Assembly: GCA_025462985.1 (NCBI GenBank)
Contig: JAOAPP010000303.1
Location: 1-13,854, forward strand
DNA: 13,854 nucleotides
Reading direction: 5' to 3'
DNA from: Bryobacterales bacterium
Lineage (GTDB): Bacteria > Acidobacteriota > Terriglobia > Bryobacterales > Bryobacteraceae
In this document: piece by piece, positions 1 to 6,529 of the stretch
Position numbering within the stretch: position 1 is the stretch's first letter
Layout of the letters: each line of letters opens with the position of its first letter
Position numbers and translations under genes: made by a program
The notes under the pieces: model-generated
Told to the model about the DNA's origin: nothing
What the model saw: the letters and a program-made list of their open reading frames with translations, nothing else
The model's database searches: none

Positions 1-857
1 GTGTTTAGCGCGCTGCCGCGGCGATCAGCCGTGATGTTTTGCATCACGAAGTTATTTTGCCCGGCCACCAGGAAGGCATTCATGAAGTCGTAGACCTGAA
101 TGTTGGTGATTCGGTTGGATTCGGCCAACTGTGTCAATCCGCCGCCATTGGTCTCGACTACGCCCTTCCCTTTTACATTGATGGCCATACCGAAAATATG
201 GTTGTTGTCCTGCGTCGCGGAATCAAACAGCAGGTGATCGAATGTGCAGTAGTCGGAATCAAAGACGTAGGCCAAGGAGAATAGTTCTCCATTACCGCCC
301 GACATCTGGTTATCGTGCGGAAAAGTAGGATGGTAGCCCAGTGCCGTAAGCAAGGCGGTATCGCCGAACGGATAGGCTCTTGGCGTAGTGCCGGTGAAGC
401 GCAAATGTAAGTTGCGCAGCACGGAGTGCGAGGATCTGTCGAAAATAAACACCGGAATGCTGGTGATCTTCCATTCGATAACGGAGTCCGGAGTGCCGTC
501 CGCCGCCAAGTGACCCTGAATCGTCGTATTCGAAGGAACAACCAGCAGGCTCTGGGAAGGTATTGTCACTCGTCCAATAACGTTCTGAGCCACTCCAGTA
601 AACTCGATTGGAAACGTACCTGCCGGCAATAGCAGAGTTCCTCCACCCGCTCGCGCGAGTGTCCTGAATGCAAACTGAAATGCACGTTGACAATTGTGCT
701 CCGGCTGTCCACAGCTTGGATCGAATTCGTGCAGGTTGTAAGATTTATAAGCACCTCCGCCGACCGCCTGGGCCCATATACGGCTTGCCGGGAAACAGAC
801 TGAAATCAACAACGGCGCCAGGATAACCGGCTTGGCAGATCTAAATTGCGCTCGCAA
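1..857 (-). CDS. Secreted right-handed beta-helix (pectate-lyase-like) protein, C-terminus beyond the left edge
   Basis: The frame is open for 285 codons and runs off the window. The N-terminus from the TTG start has basic residues, a hydrophobic core (VILAPLLISVCF, about 11-22) and an AQA site near residue 31, which is a good Sec signal peptide. The mature part has a cysteine pair, then AFQFAFRTLARAGGGTLLLP and VPSNTTIQG. These resemble the conserved opening of pectate-lyase-type beta-helix proteins. Later short strands with N-rich turns (around NRITNIQVYDF and NNFVMQNITADR) look like helix rungs. Such proteins bind, cleave or epimerise polysaccharides outside the cytoplasm. Catalytic residues cannot be assigned from this part. 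No ATG lies in the first 100 codons and no clear Shine-Dalgarno precedes the TTG, so the start is uncertain. The gene lies 71 bp downstream of the response regulator on the same strand, with no evident terminator between them, so it may be co-transcribed. Confidence 0.7.
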   Translation of the reverse strand, partial: MRAQFRSAKPVILAPLLISVCFPASRIWAQAVGGGAYKSYNLHEFDPSCGQPEHNCQRAFQFAFRTLARAGGGTLLLPAGTFPIEFTGVAQNVIGRVTIPSQSLLVVPSNTTIQGHLAADGTPDSVIEWKITSIPVFIFDRSSHSVLRNLHLRFTGTTPRAYPFGDTALLTALGYHPTFPHDNQMSGGNGELFSLAYVFDSDYCTFDHLLFDSATQDNNHIFGMAINVKGKGVVETNGGGLTQLAESNRITNIQVYDFMNAFLVAGQNNFVMQNITADRRGSALN

Positions 858-928
858 ACATTAAGGATAACCATGAGTTTTTACAAAGCTATTCCCTCTG
901 GTTGATTTCGTCTCGATGGCATAGCGCG

Positions 929-2323
929 TCAGTCCGTCACCACCGGGTTGAAGCCGGCTTGGTTGTCCGCCATCTCCCACCGGTTCAATTTGTTCAGCAA
1001 TGATTTGTAACAGATGTTTAACTGGCGCGCCGCAAGCTTTCGATTCCATTTCGTCTGTTCCAGGGTTCGGAATACAAGTTCTCTTTCCGCTTGCTCGGCT
1101 GCATGACTGGAACAGTCTTTCAGTGAGCGCCCCGGCTCAACCGCCGAGTCTGTTATCGGAGGCGTCCGACCGAGCTCTGAGAGGAGAGTATCCAGATCAC
1201 CCAGAATCAGGAATCGCTTAAGTACATTTTCGAGTTGGCGCACGTTACCAGGCCAGGAATATTGGCACAATGCCTGGAGCAATTTTTCCGGCAAGTTGGG
1301 AACTGAATGATCGTGCTGTTGCCGATGCTTCTCAACAAAATGCCTGCAGAGAATCGGGATGTCCTCCGGGCGCTCCCGCAGCGGCGGAATATCAAAACGA
1401 ATCACGTTCAGCCGAAAATAGAGATCCTCACGGAATTCTCCGCTGGCAACAGCCTTTTCCAGATTTCGATTTGTCAGTGCCAGCACACGCGCTTGAAGCC
1501 GCAGCGTGCGAACTCCTCCCAGACGGCTAAACTCGCCATCTTGAAGGATGTGCAGAAGTTTCGCCTGAAGACGCGGGTTCAGCTCCCCGATTTCATCCAG
1601 TACGATCGTTCCGTTCCCGGCCAACTCAAATTTCCCCGGCTTTTGGTGAAGAGCCCCCGTGAAAGCACCGCTGTCATATCCGAAAACCTCAGACTCGAAA
1701 AGGTCTGATGGGAGGGCGGCACAGTTCACTCTGACAAAGGGTTCTTTCGCTCGTCTCGATTGGTTATGGATAAATCGCGCCACCACCTCTTTGCCGACTC
1801 CTGATTCGCCCAGAATCAAAACGGGGAATTCCGTATCTGCGATTCGCGTTGCAACTTCCCTTATGTGGCGTATCTTTCCGCTCTGCAACGTTACATCACC
1901 ACCGAAGCTTCCGGAGTGACCGCAGGTCGGTTCGCCCGCATGCGAGGTTGACCCCACCGCGGCATGGATAGCCTCTTCCAGTTGCTCATCCTTGAACGGC
2001 TTGGCAAGATAATTCGAAGCGCCCATCTTCATTGCCTGGACCACGGTACTCACGTCTGTCATGGCAGACAGCACAATGGTTGGAACCGGATGTTCAAGCT
2101 TTTTCATCTGTGCCAGGACATCGAGACCGCCGGTCTTCGGCATCAGCAAATCCAAAAGCAGAAGTGACGTTGGAACCTGGGAGTTGAGACGCGGCATCAC
2201 CAGATCGCCCGAGTCCACGCACTCAGTTTTAAATCCAAGTGAGCACATGTAAGTCGATAGGTACTGTTGAATTGAGTGGTCGTCGTCGGCGATCAGGACT
2301 CGCTTCTTCGGGGAGGTGGTCAT
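929..2323 (-). CDS. Sigma-54-dependent response regulator (NtrC family: REC, AAA+, Fis-type HTH)
   Basis: The 464-residue length is normal for the NtrC family. The receiver spans about 7-124, with acidic residues D13-D15, phosphoacceptor D58 in LLLLDLLMP, S86 and K108. The AAA+ domain spans about 145-378: Walker A GESGVGKE (172-179, V where T is usual), sigma-54 contact loop GAFTGA (219-224), Walker B VLDE (241-244), arginine-finger region FREDLYFRLN (297-306) and WPGNVRQLEN (357-366). The Fis-type HTH is at about 411-450 (AARQLNICYKSLLNKLNRW). All residues needed for ATP hydrolysis and sigma-54 contact are present, so it should be a competent activator of -24/-12 promoters when phosphorylated. 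The ATG at 2323 has AGGA six bases upstream. It follows the kinase-like gene by 17 bp, so the two form an operon. The likely target is the neighbouring polysaccharide operon, though that is inference. Confidence 0.96.
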   Translation of the reverse strand: MTTSPKKRVLIADDDHSIQQYLSTYMCSLGFKTECVDSGDLVMPRLNSQVPTSLLLLDLLMPKTGGLDVLAQMKKLEHPVPTIVLSAMTDVSTVVQAMKMGASNYLAKPFKDEQLEEAIHAAVGSTSHAGEPTCGHSGSFGGDVTLQSGKIRHIREVATRIADTEFPVLILGESGVGKEVVARFIHNQSRRAKEPFVRVNCAALPSDLFESEVFGYDSGAFTGALHQKPGKFELAGNGTIVLDEIGELNPRLQAKLLHILQDGEFSRLGGVRTLRLQARVLALTNRNLEKAVASGEFREDLYFRLNVIRFDIPPLRERPEDIPILCRHFVEKHRQQHDHSVPNLPEKLLQALCQYSWPGNVRQLENVLKRFLILGDLDTLLSELGRTPPITDSAVEPGRSLKDCSSHAAEQAERELVFRTLEQTKWNRKLAARQLNICYKSLLNKLNRWEMADNQAGFNPVVTD

Positions 2324-2340
2324 AATATCCTATGCTCGAT

Positions 2341-3138
2341 TCATTCACTTACCTGAATTAGAGGTAAGGTCAATGTGGTGCTTCGCCATTTGCCTGAGCT
2401 TGAGGCTACAGAGACCCATCCGCCATGAAGCTGCACCACATCCCGGATCAACCCGGAGCCTAGAAGGTTATCTGCTCTAGAGTGGCTAGACTTGTCACCT
2501 GGAAGCCGGTCAAGTACTTGATTACTCGTTTTTCCATTCGAGACCTGAATTGACATCTCCTCTCCTTCAGTCGCAATCTTGAAGTCCACCCGTCCGCCTG
2601 CTCCAGCGGCAGAGATGGACCTAGCGAGTACTTGGACCAAAACAGCTTGTATTCTCCGGCGGTCACCGAACGTGATAATGGGCCTGGAAGCAACTCTCTC
2701 CTCGAGTGCTACGGCCTGCCGAGAAGCTCGTCCCTGGCATCGCTCAATAGCGTTTTGGGCCAACTGCGCAACGTCCACCGGCTCAAGCGCCAGGTCCACC
2801 CGCTCGCACTGATCGAACCGGCTCGCAAGGGCGATCAACTCGTTTGCATTGTCGAGCACATTCTTCAACATTGTCGGCAGAGCCTGCCTACGCTTTTCAG
2901 AATGGCTCACGACCGCCAGGTTCGCGTACCCTCTAATCGCGACTAGCCTGTTTCGTAACTCGTGAAGGAAGTGCGCCAACTGATGCGCCCTGATCTGATC
3001 GAGAGCTTGCTTCTGCTGGTGCGGTGATATCCGAGCCTTGGCCGTACCACTATCCATGCCGCAAAGAGCTCCCCGTCTCAGCTTTGCCAGCTCCATCGTC
3101 GTCTGGCTTGCTTCCAGTCCGTCTTCTTGCAGGTACAT
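2341..3138 (-). CDS. Degenerate histidine-kinase-like protein, candidate Spo0B/ChpT-type phosphotransferase
   Basis: From the ATG at 3138 the protein is 265 residues. A TTG two codons upstream is possible, but AGAG is well placed only for the ATG. It has no membrane segment and no recognisable sensor domain. The dimerisation and phosphotransfer part is intact: HFLHELRNRLVAIRGYANLA, with H59 as the phosphorylatable histidine. The ATPase-like part (about 105-258) ends in LHGGWVSVASSSG and TLTLPL, which fixes the alignment. The key ATP boxes are damaged. The N-box asparagine aligns with R173 in VLARSIS. The G1 box DxGxG reads NGKTS (about 201-205). The F-box is not recognisable, and G2 is reduced to GSGL. 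ATP hydrolysis is therefore unlikely. Spo0B and ChpT are known phosphorelay proteins with this plan: a DHp domain plus a dead kinase fold and no sensor. It sits directly upstream of the sigma-54 regulator and is divergent from an intact hybrid kinase. A diverged but active kinase remains possible. Confidence 0.85.
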   Translation of the reverse strand: MYLQEDGLEASQTTMELAKLRRGALCGMDSGTAKARISPHQQKQALDQIRAHQLAHFLHELRNRLVAIRGYANLAVVSHSEKRRQALPTMLKNVLDNANELIALASRFDQCERVDLALEPVDVAQLAQNAIERCQGRASRQAVALEERVASRPIITFGDRRRIQAVLVQVLARSISAAGAGGRVDFKIATEGEEMSIQVSNGKTSNQVLDRLPGDKSSHSRADNLLGSGLIRDVVQLHGGWVSVASSSGKWRSTTLTLPLIQVSE

Positions 3139-3334
3139 GGCCAACTCTGCACATCTGCACCCGAACTGAACTTGATCGGCTTACTTCCACTCCAACCACT
3201 TTTCTGCGCACGAGTGACTAACTGCTCCGGAGCAGCCGCACACTTGGCAACTCGCTCCCGTCTATTTACCCTGAGAAACAGAAGTATACGGCAGATTGCA
3301 CATATACCACTCTGTCAATTAAATGGGTTAGTAC

Positions 3335-3353
3335 TACCGGCAAACCTCCGGTA
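3335..3353. repeat. Inverted repeat TACCGG-N7-CCGGTA, possible operator
   Basis: Two perfect 6-bp arms flank a 7-bp spacer (CAAACCT). The centre lies about 30 bp upstream of the -35 of the hybrid-kinase promoter and inside the divergent region. Position and size suit a dimeric regulator. No known regulator consensus is recognised, and a 6-bp repeat can arise by chance. Confidence 0.4.
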
Positions 3354-3372
3354 CTTCTATAAGGTTTGGGGG

Positions 3373-3402
3373 TTCGCACACATCCGTAGGGTGGCCTATA
3401 AT
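3373..3402 (+). promoter_or_regulatory. Sigma-70-type promoter for the hybrid kinase
   Basis: A perfect -10 hexamer TATAAT (3397-3402) is preceded by TTCGCA (3373-3378, four of six bases of TTGACA) with an 18-bp spacer. Transcription would start near 3409, about 42 bases before the chosen start codon. This argues against any start upstream of about 3410 for the hybrid kinase. Confidence 0.6.
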
Positions 3403-3439
3403 ACTCCTACTCTCGCGCTTCTATCGCAGAGGATTGATT

Positions 3440-3443
3440 GGAG
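3440..3443 (+). promoter_or_regulatory. Ribosome binding site deciding the hybrid-kinase start
   Basis: GGAG stands seven bases before TTG 3451, the best-spaced signal among in-frame start codons downstream of the promoter. GTG 3466 is the main alternative; it has GGAAAG at 3454-3459, inside the coding region of the TTG start. Confidence 0.55.
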
Positions 3444-3450
3444 CCTCGCG

Positions 3451-5238
3451 TTGGAAAGAAAGTCGGTGCCGCTCGGAACTAGGAGTTCGGTATCCGCATG
3501 TTCGCGCCCGGAACAGCATCCCACAAATAGCCTTGACGTCCTGCCGCAGGCCGCCTGCATCTTTGCGAAGGCCATCGATGCAGAGTCCGCCTTCTCCGGA
3601 CTTGCCGAGCTGTGTGCCCGCGAAATGGCTGACTGGGCTTTCGCAACACTTCTCGGTGAGCGATGCGAGATCCGTCAGCTCTGTGTCTCGTGTGCGAGGT
3701 TCTCTTGCTCTGACCTTGCCGAACAACTGCGCCAGCACTGCCTTTTTGGCGCACTCGCTCGTGACCGCAGCGTTTCCGTATTGAGTACGCTGGATCAACC
3801 ACTTCTCTTGAACAGGCTCACCGGTCGTTCGCTCGTCCGCTTAGCCGATGGCTTGGATCACTCAAAGCTCCTGAGGAAAGCACAAATACGCTCCATGCTT
3901 CTGGTGCCGATGTTCTACCGAGATCGGCTCTTCGGTATCCTGACTCTATTCAGATGCAAAGGGCGTCGAGGCTATAGTGCGTCCGATCTAGCCGCCGCCC
4001 GCGCCTTATCGGCCTGGAGCAGCATGGCTCTCGACACCTTAGGTCAGCTTCAGAGGGCGAACAAGCGCAAGCTGCGACTTGTAAAGGAAATCGAGCGCCG
4101 CAAGAACGTCGCCGCTGGAGTCGGTCACGAGCTTCGAAACGCATTGGCGCCGATAAATGGGTGGACAACATCATTTAAGAGCAACTCTGTATTGATGTCT
4201 GATGCGACTTTATCTGCCGGCATCAACGCCATTGAGAGAAACGTAGCTACGCTTGCCCGTTTGACCGAGGATTGCTTAGGCTCTGTGCGACTCCGAAAGG
4301 GACAGATGAGCCTGGAGCGCGAGCCACTGAACCTGAACCATGTAGTCAGCGCGGCTATTGAAGATGTCCGGCATCTCGCGCGCGCCAAGGGCGTTCACTT
4401 CGTCGAGCATCTGTCCGACAGTCCACTCAGAGCAAACGGTGACGCCCTCCGCTTACGTCAGGTATTCACTAACGTTTTGATTAATGGGGTGAACTACACA
4501 GAAGAAAACGGTACAGTGACAATCTCGTCCAGATTGCGCGGTGAGCAGGCGGAAGTCGAAGTAGGCGATACCGGGGCCGGGATCGAGCCGAGCTTACTCG
4601 AAGAGATCTTCCAGCCTTTTCAACGCGGAAAGAACACGGATCAGCCAGTATCAGAATCGGGTATGGGGCTAGGACTCGCCATCGCCCGTAACCTCGTTCT
4701 TCTGCACGGGGGCAAAATCTGGGCCGAGAGTGAAGGCCCAGGGCATGGCAGCACCTTTTATATTCGATTGCCTCTTTCAGGGCCGGTAGCAACTGGAAGG
4801 ATGCCACTGCCGATCGCACGCCCCATCGAGTCACGTCATCCGGTCCGTATTCTCCTGGTCGAAGATGCATACGACGTTCTGACAGCCATCAAAATGGAGC
4901 TCGAAACATTGGGACACAGGGTGTTTACCGCAACCAATGGCATCGATGCCGTCGAGACAGCGCGGAGGGAGCTGCCCGACCTCCTGATCTCTGACCTCAA
5001 GATGCCCGGATTAAATGGCTATGACTTGATCCGTCAGATTCGTTCTACCTACCAGGTGTCGTATATCCCGGCCATCGCCCTGACTGGCGCCGGACGGCAG
5101 GAGGGCGGCCGGCGCGCTATCGCGGCGGGGTTCGACACGTGCCTGTCCAAACTGGCGGACCTGAACGAGCTCTCGAACGCCATCGCGAACCTCACCGCTC
5201 AGCAACGCACCTGCGGTCAACAAAACGGAATCGCGTGA
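3451..5238 (+). CDS. Cytoplasmic hybrid histidine kinase (GAF, HisKA, HATPase, receiver)
   Basis: From TTG 3451 the protein has 595 residues and no membrane segment. A GAF-like sensor lies at about 37-197 (FAKAIDAESAFSGLAELC to SMLLVPMFYRDRLFGILTLF). The HisKA H-box is VGHELRNALAPINGW with H226. The HATPase is intact: N-box NVLINGVNY (N345), G1 GDTGAGI (D373), F-box EEIFQPFQRG, G2 GMGLGLAIARN (404-414). The C-terminal receiver has VED near 470-472, phosphoacceptor D515 in SDLKMPG, T545 and K567; the usual proline after that lysine is leucine. The receiver is attached to the kinase that should phosphorylate it, so it needs an onward histidine carrier. The divergently encoded kinase-like protein (2341-3138) is the obvious candidate, which is inference. 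GAF ligands cannot be predicted here. The reading frame is open further upstream to 3127, but the promoter and ribosome site favour the shorter form. Confidence 0.92.
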   Translation: MERKSVPLGTRSSVSACSRPEQHPTNSLDVLPQAACIFAKAIDAESAFSGLAELCAREMADWAFATLLGERCEIRQLCVSCARFSCSDLAEQLRQHCLFGALARDRSVSVLSTLDQPLLLNRLTGRSLVRLADGLDHSKLLRKAQIRSMLLVPMFYRDRLFGILTLFRCKGRRGYSASDLAAARALSAWSSMALDTLGQLQRANKRKLRLVKEIERRKNVAAGVGHELRNALAPINGWTTSFKSNSVLMSDATLSAGINAIERNVATLARLTEDCLGSVRLRKGQMSLEREPLNLNHVVSAAIEDVRHLARAKGVHFVEHLSDSPLRANGDALRLRQVFTNVLINGVNYTEENGTVTISSRLRGEQAEVEVGDTGAGIEPSLLEEIFQPFQRGKNTDQPVSESGMGLGLAIARNLVLLHGGKIWAESEGPGHGSTFYIRLPLSGPVATGRMPLPIARPIESRHPVRILLVEDAYDVLTAIKMELETLGHRVFTATNGIDAVETARRELPDLLISDLKMPGLNGYDLIRQIRSTYQVSYIPAIALTGAGRQEGGRRAIAAGFDTCLSKLADLNELSNAIANLTAQQRTCGQQNGIA

Positions 5239-5243
5239 CCAGA

Positions 5244-5271
5244 ATGCGGAATTCCTTTTCTCCCCCCGCAT
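5244..5271 (+). other. Weak inverted repeat just after the hybrid-kinase stop
   Basis: ATGCGG and CCGCAT form a 6-bp stem with a 16-base loop, five bases past the stop codon. No T-run follows, so it is not a classical intrinsic terminator. It may only protect the 3' end or be chance. Confidence 0.2.
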
Positions 5272-5356
5272 GCAGCGCTCTTCCACCGGAGCATCTCTGC
5301 CGACATTAAGACGTGTATTTGGAACACAATAGAAGGCGCGCTCCAGTCGGACGAAA

Positions 5357-5372
5357 CGGCCAGTCGCTTGCT
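5357..5372 (+). promoter_or_regulatory. Candidate sigma-54 (-24/-12) promoter upstream of the polysaccharide operon
   Basis: CGGCCA-N5-TTGCT has the invariant GG (5358-5359) and GC (5370-5371) ten bases apart and an intact TTGC, but the -24 box matches TGGCAC in only three of six positions. A second weak candidate, CGGCAG-N5-AAGC (5390-5404), also has GG-N10-GC spacing. The presence of a sigma-54 activator next door makes these worth testing. Neither is strong enough to call alone. Transcription from the first would leave a leader of about 150 bases before the ATG at 5534. Confidence 0.25.
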
Positions 5373-5397
5373 TCTCTTTTAGAGGCTAACGGCAGGA

Positions 5398-5419
5398 CTG
5401 AAGCGGGTTCCAGCTTCGG
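5398..5419 (+). other. Hairpin in the leader of the polysaccharide operon
   Basis: CTGAAGC and GCTTCGG pair as RNA in seven base pairs (one U-G) around an eight-base loop. It lies 115 bases before the first operon gene. It could be an RNA structure in the leader or, as DNA, an activator site. No known riboswitch is recognised. A perfect 8-bp palindrome ATAGCTAT lies just downstream at 5434-5441. Confidence 0.35.
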
Positions 5420-5533
5420 GACGTGACGGAGCGATAGCTATACCCTCTTCAATGACCAACTCCGCCTGGCGGATTCACCAATCGCTGGGCTCAAATAAGA
5501 GCGTCAGTTATCAGCAATTTCACTAAGGCGAGT

Positions 5534-6517
5534 ATGCTGCGCACACAACTTGGATATGCAATAGCCATCATAGCTTTCACGGGAACTTCACTCCTGTGTG
5601 ACGACGGACTCAAGCGACGGACCGATGCAGCCTCACTTTCAGGAGTGGTCTACGTGCTAGGGCCAGCCGACCAGGTTGAGGTGTGGGCGCTGGGGGCGGA
5701 AGAGATCTCCGGCAAGCCGTTGCGCATCGATGCTGCCGGATATGTAGACGTTCCGACGGTCGGGCGTTTGAAGGCTGGCGGCCTCACTCTTGAGCAGTTC
5801 AAGGGCACATTGGTGTCAAAGCTTCAGTCACAGCTTAAAGATCCGCAAGTCACCGTGAGCATTGTCAGTTATGGAAGCGAGCCCGTTTCGGTCATCGGCG
5901 CCGTCAATAAGCCGGGTGTCTACCAGCTCGAAGGGCCTAAAACCTTGCTTGAGGTCCTATCTCTCGCAGGCGGACTCAGCAACGACGCGGGCAGCACGGT
6001 CAGGATACTTCGAGCGGAAGAGAACACTGATCGAAAAGCCTCCAATGTGCCGGCGCCCAACGAGCGTACCATCGTAGAGCTCAACCTGGAAAGCATCGTA
6101 GAAGGAAGTAAGTCGGCAGGAAATATCCTGATTCAGCCTAATGACGTCATCTCGATTTCGCGAGCCAAGGTGGTGTATGTAGCAGGGTCCGTTCACAAGC
6201 CTGGCGGCTTTTCACTCGGTGAACGTGACCAGCTTTCCATACTTCAGCTGTTATCGCTTGCTGAAGGGCTGAACGCTACGGCTGACGCGCAGAGGGCTAA
6301 AGTATTCCACACGGCAAAGGATGGGGTCAAGCGTTCGGAGACATCACTGAACGTCAGAAATGTGCTGGAGGGCAAGGGCCCAGACGCATATCTGGAGCCT
6401 GAGGATGTCCTCTTTATTCCTGACAGCAAACAAAAGGGCGCTGCGCTGCGCGCCGCTGAAATAGCGATTCAAATGGGTACCGGCGTTACAATTTGGCGCG
6501 CCGGCGGGCTTCGATAA
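5534..6517 (+). CDS. Wza-like polysaccharide export protein (Poly_export plus two SLBB domains)
   Basis: The 327-residue protein begins with a signal-like hydrophobic stretch (about 5-21). A polysaccharide export domain spans about 38-112 (YVLGPADQVEVWAL, then DVPTVGRLKAGGLT). SLBB domains follow at about 116-165 (VIGAVNKPGVYQLEGPKTLL) and 213-260 (VYVAGSVHKPGGFSL). The end (about 302-323) is hydrophobic to amphipathic, as in the barrel-forming tail of Wza. The family forms the outer-membrane channel for capsule or exopolysaccharide. It is somewhat shorter than E. coli Wza (379). The only N-terminal cysteine, C22, follows SLL, which does not fit a standard lipobox, so lipidation is doubtful. 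AAGG precedes the ATG by five bases. It is the first gene of the operon, 12 bp ahead of the chain-length and kinase gene. Confidence 0.93.
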   Translation: MLRTQLGYAIAIIAFTGTSLLCDDGLKRRTDAASLSGVVYVLGPADQVEVWALGAEEISGKPLRIDAAGYVDVPTVGRLKAGGLTLEQFKGTLVSKLQSQLKDPQVTVSIVSYGSEPVSVIGAVNKPGVYQLEGPKTLLEVLSLAGGLSNDAGSTVRILRAEENTDRKASNVPAPNERTIVELNLESIVEGSKSAGNILIQPNDVISISRAKVVYVAGSVHKPGGFSLGERDQLSILQLLSLAEGLNATADAQRAKVFHTAKDGVKRSETSLNVRNVLEGKGPDAYLEPEDVLFIPDSKQKGAALRAAEIAIQMGTGVTIWRAGGLR

Positions 6518-6529
6518 GGGCCTTATTTT

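Larger units (their letters stand above)
3139..3450. promoter_or_regulatory. Divergent intergenic region between the two histidine-kinase genes
   Basis: This 312-bp stretch separates two divergent regulatory genes. A plus-strand reading frame stays open through it from TTG 3127, but its translation resembles no domain, overlaps the start of the minus-strand gene and contains the promoter at 3373-3402. It is best treated as non-coding. It holds an inverted repeat (3335-3353) and a perfect minus-strand TTGACA (plus 3313-3318). The nearest good minus-strand -10, TATACT (plus 3283-3288), is 24 bp away from it, too far for a standard sigma-70 promoter. The minus-strand promoter is therefore unresolved. 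Confidence 0.7.

Noticed and set aside
310..693. Minus-strand 127-codon frame in the beta-helix gene
   Set aside because: A different frame of the same strand encodes the signal peptide and beta-helix rungs continuously, so this is a shadow.
1307..1708. Plus-strand 133-codon frame opposite the sigma-54 regulator
   Set aside because: It is antisense to the conserved AAA+ domain and has no motif or ribosome site.
3283..3318. Minus-strand sigma-70 promoter TTGACA...TATACT
   Set aside because: The hexamers are good but the 24-bp spacer is outside the normal range, so it is not listed as a promoter.
3127..3450. N-terminal extension of the hybrid kinase giving 703 residues
   Set aside because: It begins with TTG inside the opposite gene, has no domain-like content, and the TATAAT promoter at 3397-3402 lies within it. 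GGAG before TTG 3451 gives a better start.
3421..3798. Minus-strand open frames of 107-125 codons opposite the GAF region
   Set aside because: They are antisense to a recognisable GAF domain, arginine- and cysteine-rich, with no motif.
5244..5271. Rho-independent terminator after the hybrid kinase
   Set aside because: The stem is short, the loop is 16 bases and no T-run follows.
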